Shown here: positions 10,881-22,306 of the stretch, piece by piece
How the letters are laid out: every line of letters starts with the position of its first letter
How positions within the stretch are numbered: position 1 is the first letter of the stretch
Origin: Amaurobius ferox
Taxonomy: Eukaryota > Arthropoda > Arachnida > Araneae > Amaurobiidae
Direction: 5' to 3'
Length of the DNA: 64,000 bases
NCBI GenBank assembly: GCA_951213105.1
Contig: OX578140.1
Location: 118,837,653 to 118,901,652, forward strand
Translations under genes and position numbers: made by a program
Notes under the pieces: generated by a model
Databases searched by the model: none
What the model saw: only the letters and a program-made list of their open reading frames with translations
What the model was told of the DNA's origin: nothing

Positions 10881-13704
10881 GATAGATTTTCAACTTTATT
10901 TATATAAATAACAGCTTAAAATTTTTTGTTTCTCGTAACATTTCCCTCTGTTTGCTTGTAATTAGTACATATTCTTAAAAACAGTGCATAGATTGAAATA
11001 TAGATTGCATTTTAAAATTAATATCCTATTAATTGCAGAGTGCTATCTTTTATAAATACATTCTAAACTGAGTTATTAGAATTTGAAATTTCTGATAATA
11101 GATAATATAATGTTACAGGTTTGGATTATTTAAAGGTAAAGGTAATTTTGCAGTAATTTGACGGGAACCATTTTAACAGTGGTATAGTTGAAACATTCTC
11201 AAAAATACAAAGTAACTTAAAAGTAAACTTCCTAAAACATTGGTAAGCACATAAAATAAATTATAAATGTGTAATTATTACAAATTATTTTATGCGCTTA
11301 ACATATATTATTTCATATGCATATTCTCATCATTTTTGTGATAAAAGTTATAGATTATTCACTGCAGGAAAAATATCAATCAAGAAAATAAAATCTAAAA
11401 ATATATTAATGCTAAAGTTAGATTTTAATACGTTCATATCCCGAAATTTATACGACTGTATTTAAAAATTAATGAGTAAGTGCATTCTTATCAAGTTTTT
11501 ACATGAAGTTTTACATCTCTATGAATTAATTCTATTATAATTCTTAGTTGAAAAAATAAAATTAACACGGTTTGTATCTTTTTTATTTACTTTCAATACG
11601 AATTAAATATTATTTTCAAACTGAAAACATTTATTTTAAAACTGAGTATGACAATTGAAAAATAAACAGAGAAAATTTAAGAGTTTTTAGTTTACACAAT
11701 ATGCACTAGAGGGCGGTACGATTAACAGAATTGTGCAGTACATCGTTTGGTCAGGGAAAAAATATATTTTTTACTACATTGTGTCCTCTCCTTTTATCTA
11801 GTCTTCATGATCTGCATGAAAGAAAAACTCTTTAAGTCAAAGGTCATTCGGTTCTATGTTCAAATGTTTATAGTCAATGGTCCCACCCTTCTGTTATTTA
11901 GTCATCTTCAAAATAGTATGGAGATCTTGAACTCTTGGTACATAAATGAAATTTCTTTTAAAACTGAGTGAGTTGGCCACAAGCAAGCCATAAGGGATTT
12001 AAACAAAACAAAACAATTCCTAGTTAGATATATAGTATAGATATTGTACTTGATGTTTCCAGTTAAAAACAGAGTTGCCAGATTGGGCGACATTCTGATA
12101 ATCAGGCTACTTTTGAACCCTTATCGTGACTTTTTGAAACATGAATTAACTAAAAGCTAATTTGAATTTAAATAAAAATAGCCCAGGTGCACCTTTCCGG
12201 GTCTTACAGTACCTGTGTACCAAATTTCATTCGATTCACGAGAACATCTATGAAAATAAATAAAAAATCAACCTTTATAATTAACCAGAATATAAAAATA
12301 AGTCAGTTTAGTCATCCTAATATGCAACATTTAGAAGATGGAGATGGATGGGAAAAGATACTAGTGAACTCGCTGCAATTCACGAGAACATAAAGTGAAT
12401 TGTGTAATCACGCTGTTTATGTGAAAATAATTTTAAAAATACCTAACTTAATCAAAATATAAAAATAAGCTAGTTTAGTCAATTTAATATGCAATAATTA
12501 AGGGATGGAGTTGAATGGAAAAAGATAATAAGATTCATGGCAACACATGAAAATACAAACCGAATTGCACTATTTACTCAAAAAAATAAATAAATAAAAT
12601 AAAAATAAATGAATAAATAATTTGGTTAACTAAAAATTTAGCACTTGACTAAAGTTTTATTTAGTTTTATTTTTTAGCTGGGCTATTTGAAGTGAAGCAA
12701 ATTTGTTTACCATTTTTAAAGGATGAAATCAGGGTTTCTACAGGATATTTAAAGTGAAAATTCAGGACTTAACCTGACCAAAATATACTGAGGATTACAT
12801 ACAAATGCAGTTTTCCATGATACTGCTACAAAATAGAGATTTCATATACACCATGTATATTATAAAAATTTTAGACAATGCAAACAGATTGGTAAGTGGA
12901 AAATATTTTCACACGATAAAAGGGTATGTGCTCCAGGTTTGGCCACACTGTAACAATTTTACAAATAATTAACAATTGACTGTGTTATTTAACCAATAAA
13001 TTTTGTTCTTCAATTTTGTAAACATTGTTTTGATTATATGTACCATCATTAGTTAATTACCTATATCGTGGGATTCACCAGATAAATAAATCTGTTAATG
13101 TGTTTCTCTTTTCTCATAGATCTTAAGGTTTTTACTAAGCAAAAAGGTTATAAAATTTTTATTCTTCTATTATTTAGCACCATCAATTTTACTAAAGTTT
13201 ATGATATTTTAGAAATTAAAAGGTAAGATTTGTTCCTTAATTAATTCTATAAGTAAAGAAATATTTTTAGGCTTTATTTTAAAAGTGGCCAAAATTAGTA
13301 CAATAAATTCCACATCCGTGCTACTTTTGGTTATGAAGGTGGTCAAAAGTGGAACAACATTTGCCCCAGTTTTGGCTATGTGCATTAAGCACTTTAATTT
13401 GGCAATTTAATTATTTCAAATAGTGCTACAATGCAAATTTATGTTACATAGACAATGTAATTAGTAGTTTTCATGGTTTTACACTAAATTCCTGTAGTTT
13501 TACACTTTGACATTAAATATTTCTTAAACTCAATTTTAAATTGAAAAAAGGTTTATATCAGTGTGTTCCCTTAATATTTCTCTACAAATGTACTAACTTT
13601 CATATTTTTATATGCTATAGATTTCGCGGTACGTCGCAGAGAAACTTGAGAAACAAGAAATTTTTCAAACAGCGACGTTGGCTACTTTTTTTTTTAAATA
13701 TATA
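10881..13704. other. AT-rich intron sequence, nothing recognised
   Basis: It contains long A/T runs and a repeated phrase around 12290 and 12460 ('ataaaaata-agtcagtttagtc'), but no gene, terminal repeat or RNA that I can support. Confidence 0.35.
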
Positions 13705-13706
13705 TA

Positions 13707-14414
13707 CAGGGTGTCCAGTGCTATCGGTACCCAATGGCTATTTCCTCAACCATTAGTCACAGAGATAAACTTTCAATTGCAAAAATGTTTTAAATTTTAA
13801 AATCTATTATCTTAGAAACAGTTTAAATCAATTACCTTCCTGAAAGAAATATGAAATATAAATTTTTATACGGTCCCCCAGTCCTACCAATTATATTTAG
13901 GAAAACCATCCTCATACAATTTCATGCAAAATATAAAAAAATCTTCCTTTTACGACCAAAATTCACAGAGTTATGAAGCATTAAACTTTATGCCTTAAGT
14001 CGCTTTTCCATGCATAAAAGTGTCCAGTTTCAGGTAACCAAGCAATTAGGGACCATATTGACCATTTCTCCAGGCAACCAAACAATCAGGGACCGTATTG
14101 ACCATTTCTCAGCACAAAAAGTGCTCTAACTTTAAACAGCTATAAGTAGGTCAATTTTGGTCGTAAAAGGATGATTTTTTTTTTTATTTTGCATAAAATT
14201 GAACGAGGATGATTTTCCTAAATATAATTGATAGGACCGGGGGACTGTATAATAATTTATATTTCGTATTTCTTTCAGAAATGCATTTATTGATTTAAAC
14301 TGTTTCTAAGATAATAGATTTTAAAATTTAAAACATTTTTGCAATTGGAAGTGTATCTCTGTGACTAACAGTTGAGGAAATAGCCATTGGGCACTGATAG
14401 CACTGGACACCCTG
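13707..14414. mobile_element. 708-bp foldback MITE with TA target site
   Basis: The left end cagggtgtccagtgctat (13707) is matched in inverted orientation at the right end (atagcactggacaccctg, to 14414), with TA on each side. The arms stay complementary for about 300 bp each, including a shared ~50-nt stretch around 'ttttaaattttaaaatc'. The short unpaired centre is near 13985-14130. Ends and TA duplication suggest mobilisation by a Tc1/mariner transposase. There is no coding capacity. Confidence 0.8.
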
Positions 14415-14558
14415 TATACACACTGCTGGACAATTGTTAAGGACGAATCACAGATTGCAATGTAGCACAACATTAAGCGGGAGTGAGGGCCCAGCAGAAT
14501 AAAATATCGTTGCCACACTGTTCGGATATTGAACACCGCGTGCTGTTGGCACATTTTG

Positions 14559-14821
14559 GGCGCGGTAGCCCGGTGGTTTGTGTGCTGGATTTGCATGCTG
14601 CCATAACTGCCGCCGTGTTCATGCGGAGTACGATCACATTAAACATGTGGGTCCATAAATCCTTCTGAGTGGCTGGTGGTAGGGGAAGGAGGGTACGGTC
14701 CCTGTGGATGCCTCCCCCACTGGGTTCCGGTCTAATTTGGGTGGCACTTCCGGGCAGTCCAAATGGTTACCTTACACCTTTCTGGTAGGTCGGATGGTCT
14801 GGGTCTCAACAACAACAACAC
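14559..14821 (+). mobile_element. tRNA-derived SINE with CAA tail (copy in Tc1 element)
   Basis: The head ggcgcggtagcccggtgg is a tRNA-like A-box region, but the B-box region is degraded here. The body (tacgatcacattaaacatg ... tggatgcctcccccactggg) and tail (ggtcggatggtctgggtc followed by caacaacaacaaca) are intact. The head form is typical of pol III-transcribed tRNA-derived SINEs. Possible long flanks 'cactgttcggatatt' and 'cactgtttggacatt' lie around the copy. Confidence 0.8.
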
Positions 14822-14944
14822 TGTTTGGACATTAGAATAAAGATCATTTGTTGTTCTGGAAAATACAGAAGGTTTTAAACATCTGAAAGGAAAAAAGTTT
14901 TCATTTGATGCTGTGTACGGAGAAATGGAAAAATGCATATGAAC

Positions 14945-15942
14945 GACAGCAGGTACCTTTCAGAAAAGTGTCAGTACGTGATATGTTCACCGTGGAGTGC
15001 GATGCAACATTCCACACATCATGTCATGCTTTGCACAACATTATCTAGCAGCTGTTGAGGTAAATTATACCCACTCCTCTGTCAGTGCACAGATGATAGT
15101 GTTCTTGTTTGTAGGAGGATATTTTCAACCAACAAGTCACCTCTCCAAAGCATCCCAAACATTTTCAATTGGGTTTAAATCTGGAGAACGTGTTGGCCAT
15201 ATGAGGCATTGAATTAATGAATACCCTCGCTGGCTAGACAATCCCGAGCAGCGAGTGTTCGATGACATGGTGCGTTGCCGTCCATGAAAACAAATTTATC
15301 ATCGATAGCACCACAGAAAGGCGAACATGAGGCAGTAGAACTTCATCAATGTATCATTGGCCGGTCATAGTCACAGTTGCAACCACATGTAGGGGCATGC
15401 GGGCACTAATCATGATGCTGGCCAATACCATGATACTGCATGTTGGATACCGGTCCCTTTTCTGGATATTTCTGGACGATAAGCAGTACCACTCTCAAGC
15501 CAGATCAGTTGGCGTCTACAATCCGATGACAGACTGAACTTACTCTCATCTAAGAATAGTACGCAAGCCCAGTTCTGTTCGGTCCAATTGCAATGCTCAC
15601 GACACCATTGCAAACATGCAGTACAGTGCAGTCTGGACAATGGGACAGACACAACAGGTCTGTGTGCATATAGTCCTTCTCCCAAACATCTGGCTACAGT
15701 TTTTCGGGAGATCCGCTGTCCTGTGATAGCAAGAAATTGATTTGCCACCTACTGAGCTGTGATGCGCCGGTCCCTTTTTGCCGATAGGACAATGTACCTG
15801 TCTCCTGCAGGCGTTGTACTTCTAACACAACATCCCTCATGATGCTTGCTACACATTTCAGTTGTTTTAAAAGCTTGCCACAGCCGTGAAACAAAGCTGT
15901 CGGCGATGTCGAACTCCCTGGCAACATTGTTATTTTTCGCAC
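14945..15942 (-). pseudogene. Tc1-like transposase, inactivated
   Basis: Read on the minus strand it gives a HTH region (QETGTLSYRQKGTGA), then RISRKTVARCLGEGLYAHRP and LQWCREHCNWTEQNWACVLF. The first catalytic Asp is in FLDESKFSLSSD near 15545. Later fragments correspond to the D-x34-E region and a C-terminus LPQQLLDNVVQSM near 15020-15050. The family cuts at TA. Stops and frameshifts (for example between the two longest open parts near 15700-15750 and after 15410) make it inactive. Confidence 0.75.
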
Positions 15943-16426
15943 TTTTTTGATCTGTCCAATAGGGCTATGTGTAGAATCATCTAAGTGATATCAGGAAGAC
16001 ATACCAAAAATTTCAAGTTTGTCAATTAAATCTTTCCTGTAAAACTTTTATTTAAAACATCTGTCAACACGTGTCAAATCCTTTAAATCTCGTATCAGCG
16101 CTATCACGTGATGAACAGGCGTGGAAATGAAAAATTTGCATATGCACACCTCTTCTTACTGTATCCCGCACTTATTCTAATTTTCCACATTTTACTTCTT
16201 TTCATTTTGTCGTTGCTATGGGTGATAGTGCCATCTTTAGCAATTGTCCAGCAGTGTATATATATATATATAAAATTATTTCATAAATACCGTAGCTTGT
16301 TAAAAATATGAAGGATATTATGCAAATATGAATATGTAAAGAAATTAAAGATATTAAGTAAAAAGAATGACAATGCAAAATACATTTAATTTATTATGCA
16401 AATGCAGCTTATAAATAAAATTATTT

Positions 16427-16990
16427 CAATAATAATAATAGTTTGAAAGTCCAATGAAAGAAAAGTGAGAAGCTGCAACTCCAAAAACCCAACTTTCTAA
16501 AACACCCACAAAATAAAAGTATAAAACAGCAAATCTTCAATCAAACGGAAAAAAATAAAAATTACGAGTCTAAAGAAAATCAACAAATTTCAATGGTATG
16601 GAAACGATAATAGAAAAACATAAAAAATCAAGCATTATTGCTATACAGGTGGACAAGGGTTAGGCCTTAAAAAATGGATTTGTTCACTTCGCAAAATTCT
16701 TTCTTGGGTTCAAGTATTTTGACGAAGCAAACACAAAATATGTATATTTCTGAAGAAATAGATAGATTGTATCTATAAACTATTTTTACTTGGACAACAT
16801 ACATAAAGAAGGAAAAATAAAAGAAAACATGAATACCTGGAACAAACACTGCATATGCCCGAACCAGTCGAACCCTGGAACCCTAAATGAAGAGACCAGT
16901 GTTGCCATTCACAAAGAAAAAAGAAATTATCTACTGTTGCCATTCGTAAGAAATGAAAAACAGTAATGCGAAAAGGTAAGAAAAAGTAAT
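16427..16990. repeat. Left arm of a long inverted repeat (~565 bp)
   Basis: It begins aataataataatag and ends near aaaaggtaagaaaaagtaat. Its reverse complement is found at 18046-18202 joined to 19403-19825. Shared landmarks include 'ggacaagggttaggcctt', 'atagatagattgtatc' and 'gcatatgcccgaaccagtcg'. The arms enclose a reverse transcriptase remnant. Confidence 0.8.
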
Positions 16991-17166
16991 CTATATATAC
17001 TAATTGCCAAGTGTCCGTCAGTCACGCTTTTTTAGGTACTTCCCGAATAGATAGAGATTTGCAATTTGGTACACAGGTCGATCGTTCGATAAAACCCTCT
17101 GGAAAATTTCAGATCTTAAAAATCAAAAGTTTGAAATCCTATTATTTTTCTAAGAGATGTTAATTT

Positions 17167-17930
17167 ATTCTTTACTATTATTTAGGATTTCAAACTTTTG
17201 ATTTTAAAGATCTTTTTAATAATATTAAGATCTCTTATCTATATGATGTAATTTTAGCTCTATATAATGCTCATATTACTAATCTATCAGCTCAAACAAA
17301 TTTTATAAATTTTCCTAAACTTCACTTTGTTATTTTCAATAATTATATTTTTCAAGGAGATAAATTATACTTACAAGTCTCAGGAGTTCCACAGGGTGGC
17401 TGCAGTAGCAGTATGTTAGCTAATTTATACCTTTATCATTATGAAAAATTAGCTAATTTATACCTTTATCATTATGAAAAGTCTTTTACTTCAATAGATT
17501 ATACATTTTACAGATATGTTGATGATCTGATTTGCTTATTACATACTGAAAATTATCTCAAAGATATAGATTTCTATCCAGAGAATTTGGAATTAATTCC
17601 TAATAAAGCTACTATTATTAATAATATAATCATTTGGATTTAAATCTTTTTATTGATCCTTCTAATAGAATTGTTACTAATTTATAAAGACTTTTTTAAT
17701 TTTAACATTAATAAAATCTTACCATTTAATTCCTGTAACTCGATTCAATTGTTTAGAAATATTATACTTAATCAGCTTTATAGAATTTATAGATTATCTG
17801 ATAAAAAATTTCATGCTATGCATATAAATAATCTCAAAATTACCAGCAATTTATATAAATATCCCTCTTATTTAGTAAATAGTATTTTTAAAAAGTTTAT
17901 ATTAGCTGGATTTTCATGAATTCTATTCAT
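17167..17930 (+). pseudogene. Reverse transcriptase fragment with YVDD box, inside long inverted repeats
   Basis: An open frame from about 17167 to 17643 reads DFKDLFNNI, then LYLQVSGVPQGGCSS and LANLYLYHYE, and then YRYVDDLICLL near 17515. These are RT motifs 3-5, including the catalytic YVDD. After a frame change near 17640 the family continues with a DLNLFID-like block, FNFNINKILPFNS and LYKYPSYLVNSIFKKFI to 17919. A 33-bp tandem duplication repeats LANLYLYHYEK at 17416-17480. The N-terminal fingers and any other domain are missing. The layout resembles Penelope-like or other LTR-less RTs, but GVPQGG differs from the usual Penelope form. I leave the clade open. Confidence 0.6.
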
Positions 17931-18045
17931 ATTATCTTATATTAGCCAGACATCACCTTTCTCTTGTATTAATAATACTTTTATTTTTACATCCTCTTAA
18001 ACATAAGCCTTACTATTATTAACTCCTCTTTTTTGTAACTTTTTT

Positions 18046-18202
18046 TTGTATATTATTACTTTTTCTTACCTTTTCGCATTACTGTTTTTCATTTCTTACA
18101 AATGGCACACAGTAGATCATTTCTTTTTTCTTTGTGAATGGCAACACTGGTCTCTTCATTCAGGGTTCCAGGGTTCGACTGGTTCGGGTATATGCAGTGT
18201 TT
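18046..18202. repeat. Right arm of the long inverted repeat, inner part
   Basis: This is the reverse complement of about 16840-16990 and ends at the target site gtatatgcagtgttt, where a LINE copy has been inserted. The arm resumes at 19403. Confidence 0.8.
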
Positions 18203-19387
18203 AAATGAATGAATGATATGAAGGTGGGTGGCTCCAGAAGAGCCTAGCACATCGACCAGAGGTCTATTGTACTACCCCAAAAAGTGAAGGTCTCTAAGAG
18301 AAGAGACCAGTAGCCGATGCAAACATAAGCAGGCACTTGACAGGAATGTCGTTCAGCTCCCAGGGTTCAATCACATGACGACCAATGTGTTCGAATCTGT
18401 GAGCAGAGTAGGCCTCACATTCACACAGAATGTGAGCTGCAGTTTCTTCGCTGTAATTGCAGCCTCTGCAAAGCGAATCCTTGGAGACACCCATAATATT
18501 AAGATGTCTCTTGAGAGTGCAGTGCCCAGTAAGGAGCCCAACAGCTCTCCTGATGCCAGTTCTACTGAGTCTAAAGAGTTCCTTTTGACGTGCACTAGGG
18601 CAATTACAATTGAGAATTTTCGCTTGCCTTTGCCCTTTAGTGTCACGCCAGTTCTTGCATTGAAGCTTCCTGAAGATGTCAAAGACAATTCTTCTGATAA
18701 GATCATTGGGAATACCCAAGGCTGGCTCAGGGCCCACAAAAGGAGTATTAGAGCCTTTCCTAGCAAGTTCATCTGCCAATTCATTGCCAGGAATGCCCGA
18801 ATGACCAGGCACCCAGTACAGAATGACACTATTATTACTAGCAATTTTACAGAGAGCTTTATAGCATTCCCAGACAAGGGAAGACGTCACAGTGAACTTC
18901 CCCAGAGCCATAAGAGCAGCCTGACTGTCAGAACAAATGAAAATCTGGCTATTCTCGTACTTTCTGTCATAGCAAATTCTACAACACATAAGAATGGCAA
19001 ATACTTCAGCCTGAAAGACAGTAGCAAAATTGCCAAGCGGATAAGATAGCTTAGTGCCATCATCAGGGCAGCAGACTCCCGCACCAGTACTAGTGCCAAT
19101 CTTCGAGCCATCAGTATACCATACAAAACAATTATGTTTATTGTAGGTTGGAGTCCTCTTCCAATCATCCCGCGAGGGGACAAGAATTTCATAAGGCTTA
19201 TCAAACGTAAATTTGACGTGTATGCCATCAGGTGGCATACAAAAATAAGGATGCCTAGCAACATTACTGTTAAGTTCACCCCAAGATAAATACCTTGAGT
19301 AATCTTTCCAGTGTTTCAGATATTTGAGTCTGTTCATGCAGATAAGTGCTTCTGCCTCAATACGCATATAGAGCGGATGCAAGCCAA
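18203..19387 (-). mobile_element. 5'-truncated LINE (I/R1-like, with RNase H)
   Basis: The 1,185-bp insertion is flanked by perfect 15-bp copies of gtatatgcagtgttt (18188-18202 and 19388-19402). Its 3' end on the minus strand has the sequence gacctctggtcgatgtgct and a tail of CATT/ATTC repeats. Only the C-terminal coding part was copied. It split an arm of the inverted repeat, so it is the younger event. Confidence 0.85.
18294..19382 (-). CDS. LINE ORF2 C-terminus: RNase H and zinc-knuckle-like domain, open but partial
   Basis: A 362-codon uninterrupted frame, 5'-truncated by the insertion itself. RNase H catalytic residues are all visible: D91 in YTDGSK, E126 in FQAEVFAIL, D152 in CSDSQAAL and D204 in NELADELA, with the helper motif WVPGHSGIPGN at 190-200. 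A cysteine-histidine cluster follows at C305-C308-H317-C320/C322. RNase H removes RNA from the hybrid during target-primed reverse transcription. The RT and endonuclease domains are absent, so it is not autonomous. The open frame suggests recent insertion. An antisense open frame at 18375-19049 is a shadow. Confidence 0.8.
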   Translation of the reverse strand: MHPLYMRIEAEALICMNRLKYLKHWKDYSRYLSWGELNSNVARHPYFCMPPDGIHVKFTFDKPYEILVPSRDDWKRTPTYNKHNCFVWYTDGSKIGTSTGAGVCCPDDGTKLSYPLGNFATVFQAEVFAILMCCRICYDRKYENSQIFICSDSQAALMALGKFTVTSSLVWECYKALCKIASNNSVILYWVPGHSGIPGNELADELARKGSNTPFVGPEPALGIPNDLIRRIVFDIFRKLQCKNWRDTKGQRQAKILNCNCPSARQKELFRLSRTGIRRAVGLLTGHCTLKRHLNIMGVSKDSLCRGCNYSEETAAHILCECEAYSAHRFEHIGRHVIEPWELNDIPVKCLLMFASATGLFS

Positions 19388-19402
19388 GTATATGCAGTGT
19401 TT

Positions 19403-19825
19403 GTTCCAGGTATTCATGTTTTCTTTTATGTTTCCTTCTTTATGTATGTTGTCCAAGTAGAAATAGTTTATAGATACAATCTATCTATTTCTTCAGAAAC
19501 ATACATATTTTGTGTTTGCTTTGCCACAATACTTGGATCCGAAGAAGAGTTTTGCGAAGTGAACAAGTCCATTTTTTAAGGCCTAGCCCTTGTCCACGTG
19601 TATAGCAATAATGCTTGTTTTTAACGTTTTTCTATTATTGTTTCCATACAATTGAAATTTGTTGATTTTCTTTAACTTGATGACTCGTAATTTGTATTTT
19701 TTTCCATTTGATTGAAGATTTGCTGTTTTATACTTTTATTTTGTGGGTGTTTTAGAAAGTTAGGTTTTTCGAGTTGCAGCTTCTCACTTTTCTTTAATTG
19801 GACTTTTAAGCTATTATTATTATTA
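19403..19825. repeat. Right arm of the long inverted repeat, outer part
   Basis: This is the reverse complement of 16427-16850 and ends in tattattattattac. With 18046-18202 it makes about 580 bp. A Tigger-like element begins directly at its outer end. Confidence 0.8.
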
Positions 19826-21595
19826 CAGTACAACCTCGAAAATCCGAACTTTGCCGATTCCTGATTTTCGATTTTTCCGGATTACAGAATTTGAATAAAA
19901 TTCAGATTTAATATTAACTAAATACACTATAAAGCACTATTTATAGTAAAAATAATGGCAGAAGTTAAGTTAATCAATTAAAACATATTATTTATTAAAA
20001 CATATTATCAATTAAAACATATTATAGCAAAAGAAATTTCTAAGAAAAAATATACACATTAATAATTTAGAATGTGTGAACGAAATGAAATGATAAAATT
20101 ACATTTTATCATTTCATTTAAATATTTGAATTACCATTTGTTATTTCATTAATTTTGATTTATGGGAAAGCAGTTTTCTTTATCCTGTAGATGGACATTA
20201 TTTCTGCTCGGTTTTATAAAGCTTCTTTGTTCAAGATCTTTAATTGCATGATCGATTGTTTGCATAAGATTATCAATGGGTATTTTTTCTTTCTACATTT
20301 ATTGTCGCTACATTGATCTTTTTTTTATTTAATTTCATACCGTGAATTTCGCCATCACTAAATTTATTTACGATTGACGCATCATCATCACAGTGCAGAA
20401 CTTCCGTTATATCGGCTTTAATGAAGCGAGATTTAATGAAGCGCCGGAAGCTTTAATGAAGTGCCGAGATTTAATAAAGATTGAGGATTAGCACTTTTGA
20501 CGATATATTTAAAGGTGTAAATGTGTTTAAACCATTTTCGCTATTAACAAATGAAAAACAAAAAATAGGAACTTAAAAGTTTTATTTATTTTCTAGCATC
20601 TATATACTGTTATGTTCAAAAAGGCTGATGACTCTGAAAAAAGTAAAAACTTTAGTAAAGTCAAATATGTAAAAAATATCGCAGTAGATAAAATAAATAT
20701 TTCCAAAAAAAAAAAAAAAAAATCTCTCCTCTCAATGATTTTTCTAAATTACGGTGAGTCATTACTGGGTTGCAGCAACACCGAGACGTGGTGGGGCAGG
20801 GAAAGTGAAGAAAGGAATTTGCTTAGTTTCTAATCATAAACGCAGCCAATCCCTTTAAGAGGTCTCTGTGTTAATGACTTTGTTGCTCGGTTCTGTGTGA
20901 TACGATATTATTTAGTTATTTATTTGCTATTTATAGTATGTAAATACGGCTTTCTAAACAAAAAAGACAAAATATACAGTCGATTTCAAGCTGACACGTT
21001 CGACGAGAACGAAAAAATCGTTAGATATCGGGAGGGGGAGGAGATTCTGAAGACAAAACACAATACATTGAAGAATGGAATTCGTTCTACGAAGTGAACA
21101 AAATAAATTTCTGTGAGCGTTAATATGAATTCTCGGGATTTTTAGATTTAATTGAACAATCTGTGATAAAATGTTACGATAACGTTTTAAAGTGTTTAAT
21201 ATTAAAAATTACATTGTTTCAGAAAAATGTCTTTTACAATAATGAGAAAAGGAAATTTTGATAATAAAAATTCTGTATTTAAATAACGATGTATATTTTA
21301 TGCGAAATAATTCATCAGGAGTTGTAGCTTGAATAAGGGGGAGGAGAGATTAACTCTAACAACGTAATTCACGCTCAAACCACGAGCCGATTTACAGCCG
21401 TCCATCTAAACTTTCGTTTCATTTCAGAGTTTAGAAAGTCGACCGGAAAATATGGTATTTCTTTTCCATATAAATAATCTTACCCTGTTGTTTTAAATCC
21501 GCGACTTCGTCAGTCCGGGGGAAAGTAACAAAAAAAAAACCCAAAATTTGGAAAACGTCCGGATTTGGAATGTCCAGATTTTCGAGGTTGTACTA
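19826..21595. mobile_element. pogo/Tigger-like DNA transposon, decayed
   Basis: The left terminus CAGTACAACCTCGAAAATCC and its inverse at the right (ggttgtacta, ending 21595) are flanked by TA. This TIR form is typical of the pogo/Tigger group. The 1.77-kb copy has lost its transposase except for a possible minus-strand remnant near 20160-20405. A run of A occurs at 20706-20720. Confidence 0.72.
20160..20405 (-). pseudogene. Possible Tigger transposase C-terminal remnant
   Basis: The minus strand reads DDDASIVNKFSDGEIHGM, then IDNLMQTIDHAIKDLEQRSFI, with two or more stops between. The acidic then helical pattern resembles the C-termini of pogo/Tigger or Jerky-like transposases, and it sits inside Tigger-type ends. 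The match is from memory and weak. Confidence 0.35.
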
Positions 21596-21597
21596 TA

Positions 21598-21602
21598 TAT
21601 AT

Positions 21603-21646
<44 letters not shown>

Positions 21647-22202
21647 TGAAAGATTTTAATCAAAAATTATGCATAAACTACTGTATGTACAATAAAACCC
21701 ATCTCTGGCATATCTGTTACAAATGAGTAACTATAGACTAAGACTAAGGATAAAGATAGAAGGTAACATATCACTACAATGGAAAGGGGGATGAGAAGAA
21801 TATTAGGATACAAAATTCACAATTAAAAGTATATAAATAAAAATAAAAAAGAAAACACGGCAAAAATGAGAAAAGGCAATAATAATAAGCTCAAGATAAA
21901 AGATTAAGACATAGAGAACAATCAATTGAAACTACACAAAAAATGGCGGTTAGTTCGAAATTGCATTCTCATCAGGACAGCTATACAATTCGAATTAAAA
22001 CCGATAGAATAGCCAGTTTCTGACAAATGCGATAGTATTTAACTATAGACACCATTGGAACTGTCTACTGGCTAGTGGAAGGAGAAAAATAAATCAATTG
22101 AATTACAAATCAGAAAAATAATACCTCCTCGAACAGAAATATGAACTCACAAGCATTGTTACCACGTGTAAGTTCAACAAGCGACTGAGCATTTCACCTC
22201 AC

Positions 22203-22233
<31 letters not shown>

Positions 22234-22306
22234 CATCAATAACTGTGGATTTGTATATAGAACAGACAAACTTTGAATTATATATATATATATTAATTAT
22301 TTTAAC
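21598..22306. other. Intron sequence with AT microsatellites and a shared 130-bp repeat
   Basis: AT dinucleotide runs occur at about 21598-21640 and 22204-22232. The block near 21975-22085 ('aaaaccgatagaatagccag' ... 'gacaccattggaactg') recurs at 38340-38440. Nothing coding was recognised. Confidence 0.5.

Larger units (their letters stand above)
14419..16258 (-). mobile_element. Tc1-like element with inserted SINE
   Basis: Terminal repeats CACTGCTGGACAATTG (left, from 14421) and its inverse ending at 16256 enclose about 1.84 kb beside TA-rich flanks. It carries a minus-strand Tc1 transposase pseudogene and a plus-strand SINE near its left end. It begins only a few bases after the foldback MITE ends, in shared TATA sequence. 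Confidence 0.8.
7254..22306 (-). other. 15-kb intron of the COMMD10-like gene, filled with transposons
   Basis: The interval between the two exons starts with a GTTAAA donor (22306) and ends with a TTTTTAG acceptor (7254), both read on the minus strand. It holds a mariner remnant, a TTAA insertion, a hairpin-ended repeat, a foldback MITE, a Tc1 element carrying a SINE, a reverse transcriptase inside long inverted repeats, a LINE and a Tigger-like element. All coding remnants in it look like mobile DNA. That it is a single intron rests on the exon pairing. Confidence 0.7.

Noticed and set aside
14559..14640. tRNA gene (SINE head with A and B boxes, also at 24359, 24603 and 44020)
   Set aside because: The sequence cannot fold as a complete tRNA with acceptor stem, and it continues into SINE body and CAA tail.
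18375..19049. 224-residue plus-strand open frame
   Set aside because: It is antisense to the LINE RNase H frame, which has all catalytic residues.
22202..22306. Continuation of the COMMD10 frame past the exon (VKIINIYIYNSK...)
   Set aside because: It is low-complexity AT repeat after a good donor; the protein continues at 7253.
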